Origin: Candidatus Avelusimicrobium faecicola
GTDB lineage: Bacteria > Elusimicrobiota > Elusimicrobia > Elusimicrobiales > Elusimicrobiaceae
Direction: 5' to 3'
DNA: 44,046 bases
Assembly: GCA_900540405.1 (NCBI GenBank)
Contig: UQFW01000005.1
Coordinates: 1-44,046 of the forward strand
The notes below the pieces were generated by a model that was not told the DNA's origin, searched no databases, and saw only the letters and a program-made list of their open reading frames with translations. A program made the position numbers and the translations under genes. This document shows, one piece after another, positions 7,370 through 16,196 of this stretch; positions within the stretch are counted from its first letter, which is position 1, and every line of letters begins with the position of its first letter.

Positions 7370-8407
7370 ATGGAATTATTCGGTAAACCTATCTTTTTTA
7401 TTTATTTTTTATTGGCCGCCGGGCTGACGGCCGCGGTGCTAGCGTTGGGAAAAGCGCGTAAAAACCGCATTATCAGCGCTTTGTTCGGGGCGGGAGCGTA
7501 TCAAAAATTAACGCACGCGCTCCGGCTCAACCATACGGTAAATACCTGCTTTTTATTTGCCGGGCTGTTCTTTTTATTTGCGGCACTGGCGCGCCCCCAA
7601 TGGGGAACGGAAATCGTACAGGCCCAAGGCCAATTTGCCCAAACCGTCATAGCGGTAGATGTGTCTGCCTCCATGAAAGCGCGCGATTTAACGCCCGACC
7701 GTTTGGCTAATGCTAAAAGTATGCTTTCTATGTTGGTTTCCAACTTAAAAGAAGAAAGAATCGGCATTATTGCGTTTACGTCGCAAGCGTTTATCCAATG
7801 CCCGGTGACGACTGACGAAGAAGCCTTAAAATACTTTATATCTTCCCTGCGGGCGGATATGCTGCCCGTGCCCGGCACCGCGCTTGCCAAACCGGTGGAA
7901 TTAGCCGCGCGGATGTTAGCCAAATATCCCGGGCAAAAAGCGTTAATTTTGCTGACCGACGGCGAAGACCACGAAAAAGAGCAACTAAAAGCGGCCATTA
8001 CGGCGGCGCAGAAAAACGGTTTGCGCGTAATTACTATCGGCATCGGCACGCAAGACGGAGAGCTGATACCGGATAAAGTGGATGCTACCGGCAAAGTGTT
8101 GGAATATAAAAAGGATAAATCCGGCAAAACGGTGGTCAGCAAATTGGACGAAAACGCCCTGATTGAACTGGCCCGCGCCACCAGCGGGGCGTACATTCAC
8201 TATTCCACCCCCGCCCAAGTAGCCGCGCAGGTGGAAAAGAACTTAAAAGATTTAGATAAATCCACCGTTTCCGCCGGAGGACGGGCCCGCTATAAAGACC
8301 GCTACCAAATCCCGCTGGCGTTGGCTATTTTATGCTTTACCCTTTGGTTAGCCTGGCCGGCGCGCCGCCAAACCGGGGCGGTGGCGGCCGTAAAAAAGGT
8401 ACAATAA
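7370..8407 (+). CDS. batB: BatB-type VWA-domain membrane protein
   Basis: This 345-residue protein has the classic BatB layout: two N-terminal helices (about 7-27 and 58-74), the ALARPQWG motif, a VWA domain and one C-terminal helix (about 310-330). The MIDAS site is DVSAS (D97, S99, S101), a Thr in VPGTALAKP, and LLTDGEDHE. It begins one base after batA ends. Two successive VWA genes, BatA then BatB, are the core of this system; the proteins probably form a heteromeric periplasmic assembly driven from the cytoplasm by MoxR. Confidence 0.92.
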   Translation: MELFGKPIFFIYFLLAAGLTAAVLALGKARKNRIISALFGAGAYQKLTHALRLNHTVNTCFLFAGLFFLFAALARPQWGTEIVQAQGQFAQTVIAVDVSASMKARDLTPDRLANAKSMLSMLVSNLKEERIGIIAFTSQAFIQCPVTTDEEALKYFISSLRADMLPVPGTALAKPVELAARMLAKYPGQKALILLTDGEDHEKEQLKAAITAAQKNGLRVITIGIGTQDGELIPDKVDATGKVLEYKKDKSGKTVVSKLDENALIELARATSGAYIHYSTPAQVAAQVEKNLKDLDKSTVSAGGRARYKDRYQIPLALAILCFTLWLAWPARRQTGAVAAVKKVQ

Positions 8408-8411
8408 AACT

Positions 8412-9077
8412 ATGAAAAAGATTTTTTATACTTGCCTGACCCTTTTATTCAGCTCCGCCGCCATGGCCGGGGCCGCCGGGGATTTGGCTTCCGGCGGGCG
8501 CTTGTATAAAAAACAAAAATACGGGCAAGCGCTCCGGGCGTTCCAACAAGCGTTGCGCCGCCAACCGGGCAACCAGGAAGCCTTATTTAATATCGGCGCC
8601 GCCCATTACCGCTTAAAAGAATACCAATCTGCGCAAAGCGCCTGGAGAGCCGCCACCAAACAAAACGGCAAATTCACGCAAGACGCCCAATTTAATTTAG
8701 GCAACGCCTTTTACCGCGCCGACGATATGGATGGCGCTATTGCCGCGTACCGCCAGGCCGTTTTACTTAATCCGCAAGATAAAGAGGCCGTACACAACTT
8801 ACAACTGGCGTTGGAAAAGAAACAGCAACAATCGGACTCCAAAAACCAGCAGAATCAAAACCCGCAAAACGATTCCCAAAACAAAGGCCAAAGCGGGCAA
8901 GGGGAACAGAACGAGCAAGGCCCGGCCCAACAAGACCCGCAACAACCGCAACCCCGCCCCGACCAAATGAAACAAGAAGAAGCCGACCGCGTGACCCAAA
9001 TGGCTAAAGAAAACGAATACCGCCGCCCTATGCAAGCCACGTCCGCCGGGGGAGCCACGGTAGAAAAGGATTGGTAA
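8412..9077 (+). CDS. batC: BatC-type TPR protein
   Basis: This 221-residue exported TPR protein has a signal peptide (about 1-20, ending AAMAGAA) and three tetratricopeptide repeats (about 26-135). A highly charged Gln/Asn/Pro-rich tail (about 138-190) and a short basic end follow; this is typical of BatC. The TPR part is a protein-docking surface; the tail is probably disordered. It starts 4 nt after batB and ends 6 nt before batD, so it belongs to the same unit. Sequence alone does not show which Bat subunit it binds. Confidence 0.85.
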   Translation: MKKIFYTCLTLLFSSAAMAGAAGDLASGGRLYKKQKYGQALRAFQQALRRQPGNQEALFNIGAAHYRLKEYQSAQSAWRAATKQNGKFTQDAQFNLGNAFYRADDMDGAIAAYRQAVLLNPQDKEAVHNLQLALEKKQQQSDSKNQQNQNPQNDSQNKGQSGQGEQNEQGPAQQDPQQPQPRPDQMKQEEADRVTQMAKENEYRRPMQATSAGGATVEKDW

Positions 9078-9083
9078 AAAGAT

Positions 9084-10919
9084 ATGCGTAAACTTTTATT
9101 TTTTCTTTGGTGTTTTACCGCTACCGCCCTGGGGGCCGTCACGCTGACGGCTACGGTAGACAAAACCAATTTATCGTTAGATGACGAGCTGACCTTAACG
9201 GTGGAAATACGCGGGGCGGATATGAACTCCGCACCGCAGTTGCCCAGCCTGCCCGCTTTTAATGTCTATTCGCGGGATGTTTCCGCCATTAACATCAACG
9301 GACAGCAAACCAACACGTACCGCTATGTAATGTTGCCGCGTTTCCCCGCCAAAGCCACAATTGGCCCGGTCCGCTTTTTATATAACGGGCAAGAGTATCA
9401 AACGCAACCTATCAGCGTGAACATTTACCGCCGGATGCCCGCCGGGAAAACCGCCGGGGGCTCCGCACAAACCGGGGGCACCGCGCACACCGGGGGAATC
9501 CGTTTTGTTTCCGGCACCAACGCCAATAGCGGGCGCCGGGCTTTCGCGCCGGACCCGTCCCTTCCCCCCGCCTTAAATGCCGTTAATATGCAGGCGGAAG
9601 AGCGGGCCGGAAAAGGCTTTTTTATGGCGGCCGGGGTAAGCAGTTTATCGCCGTATGTCAACCAACCGGTAGAATTAATCGTGCGGTTTTATTATGCCGA
9701 GGCGTTTATAGACCAAGCGCCGTACAGCTCCCCCACCGTCAATAATATCTTTATGGAGCCGGTGGGCGCACAAACGGAAGGCACCCAAATTTTACGCGGG
9801 CGGATGTACCGCTATGTGGAACAAAAATATGCGCTTTCCGGCGTGAGCGCGGGCAAAGCCGTTATCGGCCCGGCCATGGTAAAATACCGCCTGGGCACCA
9901 ACAATATGTTTTCCGCCTTTGACCGCCTGTTCGGCGGCGCCGCGGTGAGCGAAGAAAAAGTAGTCCAAACCGACCCCATTACCTTGCAAGTGCGCGCCGT
10001 GCCCGAAGCCGGCAAACCGGGCAGTTTCTATGGGGCGGTAGGCTCCGGCTTTACGTTAGCCGCCCAGGCAGACCGCACCCAGGTAGAAGCCGGCGAAGCC
10101 GTCAACCTGACCATTACCGTACGCGGGCCCGGCAACTTAAAACCCACCGCCGACTTAAAAATGCCGCCCATACGCGGGTTTAAGGTATATGATGTGGCGT
10201 CTAATTCCGTGGCGGTACCTACTGCCAACGGCACCCAAAGCGTAAAAACATTCACCACGGTTTTGGTGCCCGCGGCCGCCGGAATTTACACCATTGACCC
10301 GATTGAATGGAGCTATTTTAATCCGCGCACCCGGAAATATGTGACCCTGCGCACCCAACCGCTTTCCATACAAGTATCCCCGGCCACCCGCCAAAATACA
10401 GGCTACAATTTTGCCGGGGGCCCCTCCGATAATAACGGCATTAAACGCCTGGGAACGGACATACGCTACTTAAAAACTTCCCCGTTTGAACCGGCATACA
10501 CGGGGCTCGCTACGCTAGGGAAAGCCAAATTTTGGCCGGTTGTATTTTTATTGGCCCCGGTTTTGTGCTTGTTGGGAGCCACCTTGGGTAAAAAATCCCT
10601 GCGGGCCAAACGCCCCTTATTAACGGCGCATGCGGCCCTTAAAAAAGCCACCACGGAAGCACAAATTTCGGAAGCGGTATCCGCTTTCTTGTTGCAACGC
10701 TTTAAGCTAAATACCGGCAGTTTGCAACTGCGGGAAATGATGCAAGCCCTGCAAAAACGCGGGGCGGATAAAGCTACGTTGCAGGCATTTTTGGCCCTGT
10801 GGCAACGCTTGGATGCGGCCCGGTTTGCCCCCCAACAATTAGGGCAAAACGAAACACAAGCCTTGGCCGCGCAAACGTGGGCTTTACTCAAACAATTAGA
10901 CGGGGAGGCGCGCGCATGA
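9084..10919 (+). CDS. batD: BatD-type oxygen-tolerance membrane protein
   Basis: This 611-residue BatD homologue has a signal peptide (about 1-18). A long periplasmic part is built of beta-sandwich repeats: TLTATVDKTNLSLDDELTL near the start and a second related unit around LAAQADRTQVEAGEAVNLTI (about 325-345). One transmembrane helix lies at about residues 475-495, followed by a cytoplasmic helical domain. A Gly/Thr-rich insert sits near 120-145. BatD is the large periplasmic subunit of the Bat complex. Its C-terminus overlaps batE by 4 nt (ATGA), so the two are translationally coupled. Confidence 0.9.
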   Translation: MRKLLFFLWCFTATALGAVTLTATVDKTNLSLDDELTLTVEIRGADMNSAPQLPSLPAFNVYSRDVSAININGQQTNTYRYVMLPRFPAKATIGPVRFLYNGQEYQTQPISVNIYRRMPAGKTAGGSAQTGGTAHTGGIRFVSGTNANSGRRAFAPDPSLPPALNAVNMQAEERAGKGFFMAAGVSSLSPYVNQPVELIVRFYYAEAFIDQAPYSSPTVNNIFMEPVGAQTEGTQILRGRMYRYVEQKYALSGVSAGKAVIGPAMVKYRLGTNNMFSAFDRLFGGAAVSEEKVVQTDPITLQVRAVPEAGKPGSFYGAVGSGFTLAAQADRTQVEAGEAVNLTITVRGPGNLKPTADLKMPPIRGFKVYDVASNSVAVPTANGTQSVKTFTTVLVPAAAGIYTIDPIEWSYFNPRTRKYVTLRTQPLSIQVSPATRQNTGYNFAGGPSDNNGIKRLGTDIRYLKTSPFEPAYTGLATLGKAKFWPVVFLLAPVLCLLGATLGKKSLRAKRPLLTAHAALKKATTEAQISEAVSAFLLQRFKLNTGSLQLREMMQALQKRGADKATLQAFLALWQRLDAARFAPQQLGQNETQALAAQTWALLKQLDGEARA

Positions 10920-11635
10920 AAAAATGGATATTGGCACTGGTAATCAGCATGGGGGCGCCGCTTTTTATATGGGCCCAAAATGCGGACAGCGCGGAAGAAT
11001 ACTACCGCCAAGGCCGCTACTCCGCCGCCCTGGGCGCGTACGAGGAACAACTGAAAAATGCCCCAAACAGCCCCTATCTTTACTACAATATAGGTAATTG
11101 CTATTTCAAAATGGGCAGTACCGGGTTGGCCGTAGCCAACTATTACCGGGCGTTCCGCCTGGACCCGCGGGATGAGGACATCCGCCATAACTTAAATTTG
11201 GCGTTGGAATCTGCCGGAGAAAAATTAGTGCCCGGCGGTGTGCCGGAAGTTTTGCATAAAGTTTATTTTTATTTTTCCGCGGCGGAACTGAAAGGGTTAA
11301 GCGTGCTGGCACTGGGGGTCTTTTCCTTACTGGCGTGCATTTGGCTGCTCAAACGCCGTTTGGGCCGCACCACGCTGGTTATGCTGGCCGTTTGGGTGGT
11401 AATAGCCGCCTGGGCCGGGAGCGTAAAGCGCCTGGAACAGGAAAACTGGGCGGTAGTAGCCGTGCCCGCGGCCGAACTGCGCAGTGGCCCGGGAATGAAC
11501 TTCCCGGCCAGTGCCAATTTGTCGCAAGGGCATTTGGTCGTGGTGCAGGATACCCGCAACGCCTGGCAGGAAGTAGTAGTAAAATCCCAGGGGTTGCAAG
11601 GTTGGATGCCGGCAGACAGCCTGGAAAAAATTTAA
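10916..11635 (+). CDS. batE: BatE-type TPR and SH3-like protein
   Basis: This 239-residue protein has a signal peptide (about 1-20, ending FIWAQ), TPR repeats (about 24-110), two transmembrane helices (about 132-150 and 157-175) and a C-terminal bacterial SH3 domain. The SH3 domain shows AELRSGPGMNFPA and GLQGWMPADSL. That order of domains is characteristic of BatE. The SH3 part may contact peptidoglycan or partner proteins. The ATG at 10916 overlaps the batD stop; a longer in-frame reading from 10799 would overlap batD by 120 bp and lacks a signal peptide at its start, so it was not used. Confidence 0.88.
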   Translation: MKKWILALVISMGAPLFIWAQNADSAEEYYRQGRYSAALGAYEEQLKNAPNSPYLYYNIGNCYFKMGSTGLAVANYYRAFRLDPRDEDIRHNLNLALESAGEKLVPGGVPEVLHKVYFYFSAAELKGLSVLALGVFSLLACIWLLKRRLGRTTLVMLAVWVVIAAWAGSVKRLEQENWAVVAVPAAELRSGPGMNFPASANLSQGHLVVVQDTRNAWQEVVVKSQGLQGWMPADSLEKI

Positions 11636-11655
11636 CATATTATAAAGAGGTGCTT

Positions 11656-12213
11656 ATGTTTCTGGAACAAGAAGCGGACGAACTGATTAAAGCCGTAAAC
11701 TATGTGAAAGAAAACCTGGCTAAACAGACGGAAGACTTAGCCGCCGAAATTATTAAATGTTTCAAAAACGGCGGAAAAGTAATTTTAATGGGGAACGGCG
11801 GGAGCGCGGGGGATGCCCAGCATATCGCCGCGGAATTTGTGGGCAGATTTAAGAAAGAACGCCCCTCTCTGCCGGCGTTGGCGTTAAATACCAACACTTC
11901 CACCTTAACCGCTATCGGCAACGACTATTCCTATGATGTAGTCTTTTCCCGCCAGATTGACGGGTTTGCCAAACCGGGGGATGTGGTTATCGGTATTTCC
12001 ACTTCCGGCAACAGCCGCAACGTCTATTTGGCGTTGGCGCTGGCCAAACAAAAAGGGTGCTTTACCGCCGCGTTATTAGGTAAGGACGGCGGCACCATTA
12101 AAAACATAGCCGATTTACCGTTAGTAGTAAAATGGCCCAACACGCCCCGCGTGCAGGAGTGCCATATCTTTATAGGACACAGCGTGTGTGAATTAGTAGA
12201 CCGCGCTTTTTAA
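11656..12213 (+). CDS. gmhA: Phosphoheptose isomerase GmhA (SIS domain)
   Basis: This 185-residue single SIS-domain enzyme converts sedoheptulose 7-phosphate to D-glycero-D-manno-heptose 7-phosphate, the first step of ADP-heptose synthesis for lipopolysaccharide. GmhA motifs are GNGGSAGDAQHIAAEFVGRF, the phosphate-binding STSGNS loop, and the C-terminal TPRVQECHIFIGHSVCE with the catalytic Glu and His. The ATG at 11656 follows AAAGAGG (11644-11650); an earlier in-frame start at 11335 would lie inside batE. It starts 20 nt after batE with no terminator between. No other heptose gene is in the window. Confidence 0.92.
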   Translation: MFLEQEADELIKAVNYVKENLAKQTEDLAAEIIKCFKNGGKVILMGNGGSAGDAQHIAAEFVGRFKKERPSLPALALNTNTSTLTAIGNDYSYDVVFSRQIDGFAKPGDVVIGISTSGNSRNVYLALALAKQKGCFTAALLGKDGGTIKNIADLPLVVKWPNTPRVQECHIFIGHSVCELVDRAF

Positions 12214-12219
12214 CCGTTT

Positions 12220-12672
12220 ATGAAAATAGCTGTTGGAAATGACCATGCCGGTTTCCCGTTGAGAGAAACCGTTATCTCTAAGATAAAAGCTCTGGGCCAC
12301 GAAGTGCTGGATTGCGGAACTACCGTACCCCAACGCGTGGATTACCCGGATTTTGCCTTCAAAACCGCCGCGTTGGTGGCTGAAGGTAAGGCGGACCGTG
12401 CCGTACTCATCTGCGGCAGTGGGATTGGTATGTGCGTAAGCGCCAACAAAATAAAAGGTATTCGCGCCTGCGTCTGCCATGACGACTACTCCGCCCGGCA
12501 AGGCGTAGAGCATGACAACCTGAATGTGCTTTGCCTGGGGGCAAGGGTAATCGGCCCCAGCGTGGCCGAAACCGTACTGGAACACTTTTTGGGCGCCGCT
12601 TTTATGGCGGGAACCCGCCACGAAGAACGCTTAAATAAAGTGCTAGCGGTTGAAGAACAAAATTTTAAGTAA
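12220..12672 (+). CDS. rpiB: Ribose 5-phosphate isomerase B
   Basis: This 150-residue RpiB/LacAB-family sugar-phosphate isomerase interconverts ribose 5-phosphate and ribulose 5-phosphate. It shows the N-terminal GNDHAGF, the active-site loop LICGSGIGM with the catalytic Cys, and the substrate-binding stretch ARQGVEHDNLNVLCLG followed by RVIG. Length is normal for RpiB. It begins 6 nt after gmhA and ends 25 nt before pgi, forming a row of three isomerase genes. LacA/LacB-type activity on galactose 6-phosphate is not excluded but no lac genes are near. Confidence 0.93.
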   Translation: MKIAVGNDHAGFPLRETVISKIKALGHEVLDCGTTVPQRVDYPDFAFKTAALVAEGKADRAVLICGSGIGMCVSANKIKGIRACVCHDDYSARQGVEHDNLNVLCLGARVIGPSVAETVLEHFLGAAFMAGTRHEERLNKVLAVEEQNFK

Positions 12673-12697
12673 TCTAAAAAAAGGAATAACACGATAT

Positions 12698-14365
12698 ATG
12701 AATACAAAAGAAACACCGATGGCCGAAGGTATCATTCGCGAGGGCCTGATTAAACTGGACGGACTAAACTTTAACACCAAATTTTGGGCTAAAGATGCGT
12801 CCTTGTGGAAGCAAGATAAAGAATCCCAGGAATTTATCGTCAAATTCCTCGGGTGGCAAAAAGTATACAACTGGACCTTGGAACGCGCGGAAGAAATTTT
12901 GGCGTTCGCGGCCGACGTAAAACAAAATTTTAACCATGTGGTAGTAATGGGTATGGGGGGTTCCTCCCTGGCGCCGGAAGTTATCCGCACCGTATTCGGC
13001 AAACAAGCCGGCTACCCGGAACTGATTGTATTGGATACCACCAATGCGGATTGGATTAGCGCCGCCCGCGCCAAAATTGACCCGGCCAAAACGCTGTTCA
13101 TTTTTGCCAGCAAATCCGGCGGCACGGTGGAGCCGTCTTCCCAATATGCGTTTTTTAATGACGAAGTTAAAAAAGCCGGCGTAAAAGACCCGGGCCAAAA
13201 CTTCTGTGCCATTACCGATGCAGGCACCGGCCTGGAAGCATTAGCCAAGAAAAACAAATTCCGCAAAACGTTCATCAACCCTTCCGATATCGGCGGGCGC
13301 TTTTCCGCCCTGTCTATGTTTGGTATGGTGCCGGCGGCCTTAATGGGTGTGGACATTGTAAAACTGTTGGAAACCGCCAAAAAAGCGGCCGAAACCTTCG
13401 GCCCGGAAGCGGAAATGAAAAACAACGCGGCTTTACAGTTAGGCGCCTTTATGGGGGCCAGCTATGCCAACCACTCCAAAGATAAACTGACCATTTTGGC
13501 CCCGAAAGAATTAGCCGCCTTCGGCTTATGGGCCGAACAGTTGGTGGCGGAATCCACCGGCAAAGAAGGCAAGGGCGTGGTGCCCGTGGTGGGCGAAGGA
13601 ATTGCCTTGCATTTTGACTACCGCGAAGACCGCATTTTTGTACATATTTCCTTGGATACGGAAGATGACAAGCGGGTGCGCGGCGTGACGGCGGATTTGG
13701 CCGAACGCGGCTACCCCGTTATGACGATTACCATGAACGACGTGTACGAACTGGGCGCCCAATTCCTGCTGTGGGAAATTGCCACGGCGGCGGCGGGAGC
13801 CATTATGGCTATCAACCCGTTTGACCAGCCCAACGTGCAAGCGGCAAAAACGCTCACCAAACAAATTTTGGGCAAATTGGAATCGCACGAAATCACGGAC
13901 GAAGAACTCTACAAACCGTTTATGGTTGCCAAAGATTTGGAAGCCGAAGTAAAGGCAGACAATATCGCCCAAGATGTATTCTCCATTTTGGAAAGCAACG
14001 ATTATATCGCCATTTTGCCGTATGTGTATCCGTCGGCGGAAGTGGAAAAAGCCTTGCTAGCACTGCGCGATAAAATTTTATCCCGCACCAAACGCGCCGT
14101 ATTGTTTGGCTATGGCCCGCGCTATTTGCACTCCACCGGCCAGTTGCACAAAGGCGACGGCAACAACGGGGTGTTTATTATCCTGTCGGCCGACCCGGAA
14201 AACGACATCCAAATCCCGGGCCAGCATTACACCTTCGGGCAACTGTGCGCCGCACAAGCCTTGGGTGACTTCCGCGCCTTGGAAGAAAAAGGCCGCCGCG
14301 TAATTAAAATCCACCTCACGAAACCCGTGTTGGATGCGATTAACAACTTAAGCGCCAAATTCTAA
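12698..14365 (+). CDS. pgi: Glucose-6-phosphate isomerase
   Basis: This 555-residue two-SIS-domain isomerase of glycolysis and gluconeogenesis interconverts glucose 6-phosphate and fructose 6-phosphate. The first SIS domain carries VVVMGMGGSSLAPE and FASKSGGTVEPSSQ; SDIGGRFSALSMFG and GKEGKGVVPVVGEG follow. It looks like the long Pgi type also found fused to transaldolase in some bacteria, here as a free-standing enzyme; that subtype call is from memory of the family. The ATG at 12698 follows AAAGGAATA (12680-12688); an upstream TTG at 12650 overlaps rpiB. It closes the long operon and is followed by a strong terminator. Confidence 0.93.
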   Translation: MNTKETPMAEGIIREGLIKLDGLNFNTKFWAKDASLWKQDKESQEFIVKFLGWQKVYNWTLERAEEILAFAADVKQNFNHVVVMGMGGSSLAPEVIRTVFGKQAGYPELIVLDTTNADWISAARAKIDPAKTLFIFASKSGGTVEPSSQYAFFNDEVKKAGVKDPGQNFCAITDAGTGLEALAKKNKFRKTFINPSDIGGRFSALSMFGMVPAALMGVDIVKLLETAKKAAETFGPEAEMKNNAALQLGAFMGASYANHSKDKLTILAPKELAAFGLWAEQLVAESTGKEGKGVVPVVGEGIALHFDYREDRIFVHISLDTEDDKRVRGVTADLAERGYPVMTITMNDVYELGAQFLLWEIATAAAGAIMAINPFDQPNVQAAKTLTKQILGKLESHEITDEELYKPFMVAKDLEAEVKADNIAQDVFSILESNDYIAILPYVYPSAEVEKALLALRDKILSRTKRAVLFGYGPRYLHSTGQLHKGDGNNGVFIILSADPENDIQIPGQHYTFGQLCAAQALGDFRALEEKGRRVIKIHLTKPVLDAINNLSAKF

Positions 14366-14377
14366 CTAAAACCCACA

Positions 14378-14412
14378 GAAAAGGCGGTCTTAACAGGGCC
14401 GCCTTTTCTTTT
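14378..14412 (+). terminator. Rho-independent terminator after pgi
   Basis: AAAAGGCGG (14379-14387) pairs with CCGCCTTTT (14399-14407) and runs into CTTTT. Only 6 nt separate the tract from the miaB start codon. Confidence 0.85.
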
Positions 14413-14418
14413 GAGCCC

Positions 14419-15651
14419 ATGACACAAAAAGTATTTTTGCAAACCTTTGGTTGCCAAATGAATTTGGCCGACTCCGACGAAATGTTCAACCACCTGCGGG
14501 CACGCGGCGCCCAAAAGGCCCAAACGCCCGAGGAGGCGGACATCATTTTGGTAAATACCTGCACCGTGCGGGAACACGCCGAACACCGCGCCGTATCCTT
14601 TTTAGGGCGCCTGGCTAAATGGAAAAAAGAGCGCCCGGGCCGCATTATTATTTTTGCCGGATGCGCGGCCCAACGGTTGGGAAACCAATTAAAAAAAGAA
14701 TTTCCGTTTTTGGATATTGTCGCCGGGGCCAAAAGTATGGATACTTTTTCCGCCCTGCTGGATAAAAGCGGACTCTTTCCCCCCGCCCAAGAAGTTTTGC
14801 CCCCGCAAACGGAAGGCTTAACCGGCTATGTGACCATTATGCGCGGGTGTGATTTCCGCTGTACTTACTGCATTGTGCCGTATGTGCGCGGCGGCGTAAA
14901 ATGCTTACCGCACGAACAAATTTTGCAGGAAGCGGCCCAAAAAGCCGCGCAAGGCGCCAAAGAAATTATGCTTTTGGGCCAAACGGTAAACGCATACCGG
15001 GACGGCAACGTCAGCTTTGCGGATTTATTAAACCGCGTCAGCCAAGTGCCCGGCGTGGAGCGCGTGCGGTTTATGAGCCCGCACCCGGCCTATATCACGC
15101 CGGATTTTTTGGCGGCCGTGCGGGATAACCCCAAAATTGCCAAACACATCCACCTGCCTATCCAAAGCGGCTCCACCGCCGTTTTGCAGGCGATGAAACG
15201 CGGCTACACGCGGGAAATTCTGCTTGAAAAACTAGCCGCCTTAAAAGCGTGCGGCATGACGGTATCCACGGATATTATCGTCGGTTTCCCCACGGAAACG
15301 GAGCAGGACTTTCAAGACACGCTAACCCTGGTGGATGAAGCCCGGTTTTTTGCCGCCTATTGTTTTAAGTATTCCCCGCGCCAAGGCACTCCGGCCGCCC
15401 AAATGGAACTCCTGCCGGAACAAACACTGGAAGAACGCCTGGATATTTTGTTAAATAAAGTAAGGGATTTAAGCGCACGCGCTTACACTGCCCAAGTGGG
15501 CACGCACCAACAGGTGCTTATGGAAACCGAAAACAAGGGCCGTACCTCTAACAATTTTTGGGTAAAGACCACAAAAAATTATAAAATAGGCAGTGTGGTA
15601 CCCGTGGAAATTACCCGCGCGGACGGCACCCTTTTATTTGCCAAGGAGTAA
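14419..15651 (+). CDS. miaB: tRNA-2-methylthio-N6-dimethylallyladenosine synthase MiaB
   Basis: This 410-residue radical-SAM methylthiotransferase converts i6A37 of tRNA to ms2i6A37. The N-terminal domain has its three cluster-binding cysteines: C12 in GCQMN, C48 in NTCTVRE and C82 in AGCAAQ. The radical-SAM motif is GCDFRCTYC (C144, C148, C151), then IVPYVRGG and LLGQTVNAY, which favour MiaB over RimO or MtaB. A short TRAM-like domain closes the protein. It is shorter than typical enterobacterial MiaB. miaA, which makes its substrate, lies one gene downstream. No ribosome-binding site or promoter is evident between the pgi terminator and this ATG. Confidence 0.93.
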   Translation: MTQKVFLQTFGCQMNLADSDEMFNHLRARGAQKAQTPEEADIILVNTCTVREHAEHRAVSFLGRLAKWKKERPGRIIIFAGCAAQRLGNQLKKEFPFLDIVAGAKSMDTFSALLDKSGLFPPAQEVLPPQTEGLTGYVTIMRGCDFRCTYCIVPYVRGGVKCLPHEQILQEAAQKAAQGAKEIMLLGQTVNAYRDGNVSFADLLNRVSQVPGVERVRFMSPHPAYITPDFLAAVRDNPKIAKHIHLPIQSGSTAVLQAMKRGYTREILLEKLAALKACGMTVSTDIIVGFPTETEQDFQDTLTLVDEARFFAAYCFKYSPRQGTPAAQMELLPEQTLEERLDILLNKVRDLSARAYTAQVGTHQQVLMETENKGRTSNNFWVKTTKNYKIGSVVPVEITRADGTLLFAKE

Positions 15652-15653
15652 AT

Positions 15654-16118
15654 ATGAATAAGAAAAATTTTTCCGAAAAAAGACGTCACCCCCGCATGCC
15701 GGTCATCAGCAATTTGATTGAACCCGTCAACCTGTTTTACAAAACGCAAGACGGAAAAGAAACCAGCCTGGTGGCCATACTGGCGGATTTATCCGCTTCC
15801 GGCATGCGGATGATTAGCTTTTTGGGCGCTCCGTTGGCGGACCATTTTTCCATCAGCCTGCAGTTGCCAGGCACGGATAAAATGGAAATTGATGCCAAAC
15901 TGGCGTGGGTAAAACAACGCGAAAACGTATACACCATTGGTATTGAGTTTACCAAAATCAATGACAAATACGCCAAGATGATTAGCGAAATGGCCGACGA
16001 TTTTAACGATTGCGACACCCGCATTTTGTTAAAACTGCCGGATGTGTGCGTGCCTACCTGCAAATGCTGGCAGATTTGCAACAAAATCCAAAAAGACGAA
16101 TCTTTATTTGAAAAATAA
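15654..16118 (+). CDS. PilZ-domain protein with a C-terminal cysteine cluster
   Basis: This 154-residue PilZ protein has an intact cyclic-di-GMP signature: RRHPR (R10 to R14, the RxxxR motif) and DLSASG (D45, S47, G50, the DxSxxG motif), with a beta barrel to about residue 115. It should therefore bind c-di-GMP. The tail carries four closely spaced cysteines (CVPTCKCWQIC, about 131-141), not part of a standard PilZ domain; they could bind zinc or an iron-sulfur cluster. The gene starts 2 nt after miaB, so it is co-transcribed. No GGDEF or EAL protein is in the window; the output is unknown. Confidence 0.85.
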   Translation: MNKKNFSEKRRHPRMPVISNLIEPVNLFYKTQDGKETSLVAILADLSASGMRMISFLGAPLADHFSISLQLPGTDKMEIDAKLAWVKQRENVYTIGIEFTKINDKYAKMISEMADDFNDCDTRILLKLPDVCVPTCKCWQICNKIQKDESLFEK

Positions 16119-16133
16119 GGCGTTTTTATTAAA

Positions 16134-16172
16134 CAGGGCCGGAGGGAACTAAAACTCCCCCGGCCCTTTTTG
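16134..16172 (+). terminator. Rho-independent terminator after the PilZ gene
   Basis: AGGGCCGG (16135-16142) pairs with CCGGCCCT (16160-16167), extended inward by GGGA/TCCC, followed by TTTTTGC. It separates miaB-pilZ from miaA. Confidence 0.85.
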
Positions 16173-16184
16173 CTTTATATTTAT

Positions 16185-16190
16185 TAAAAT
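16185..16190 (+). promoter_or_regulatory. -10 box of miaA, predicted leaderless
   Basis: TAAAAT ends exactly 6 nt before the ATG at 16197. No Shine-Dalgarno is present, and the preceding terminator ends just upstream, so miaA needs its own promoter. The -35 is not convincing. Confidence 0.5.
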
Positions 16191-16196
16191 ATGTGT

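Noticed and set aside
11335-11655. Long in-frame extension of gmhA
   Set aside because: It would lie entirely within batE; the ATG at 11656 gives a normal GmhA length.
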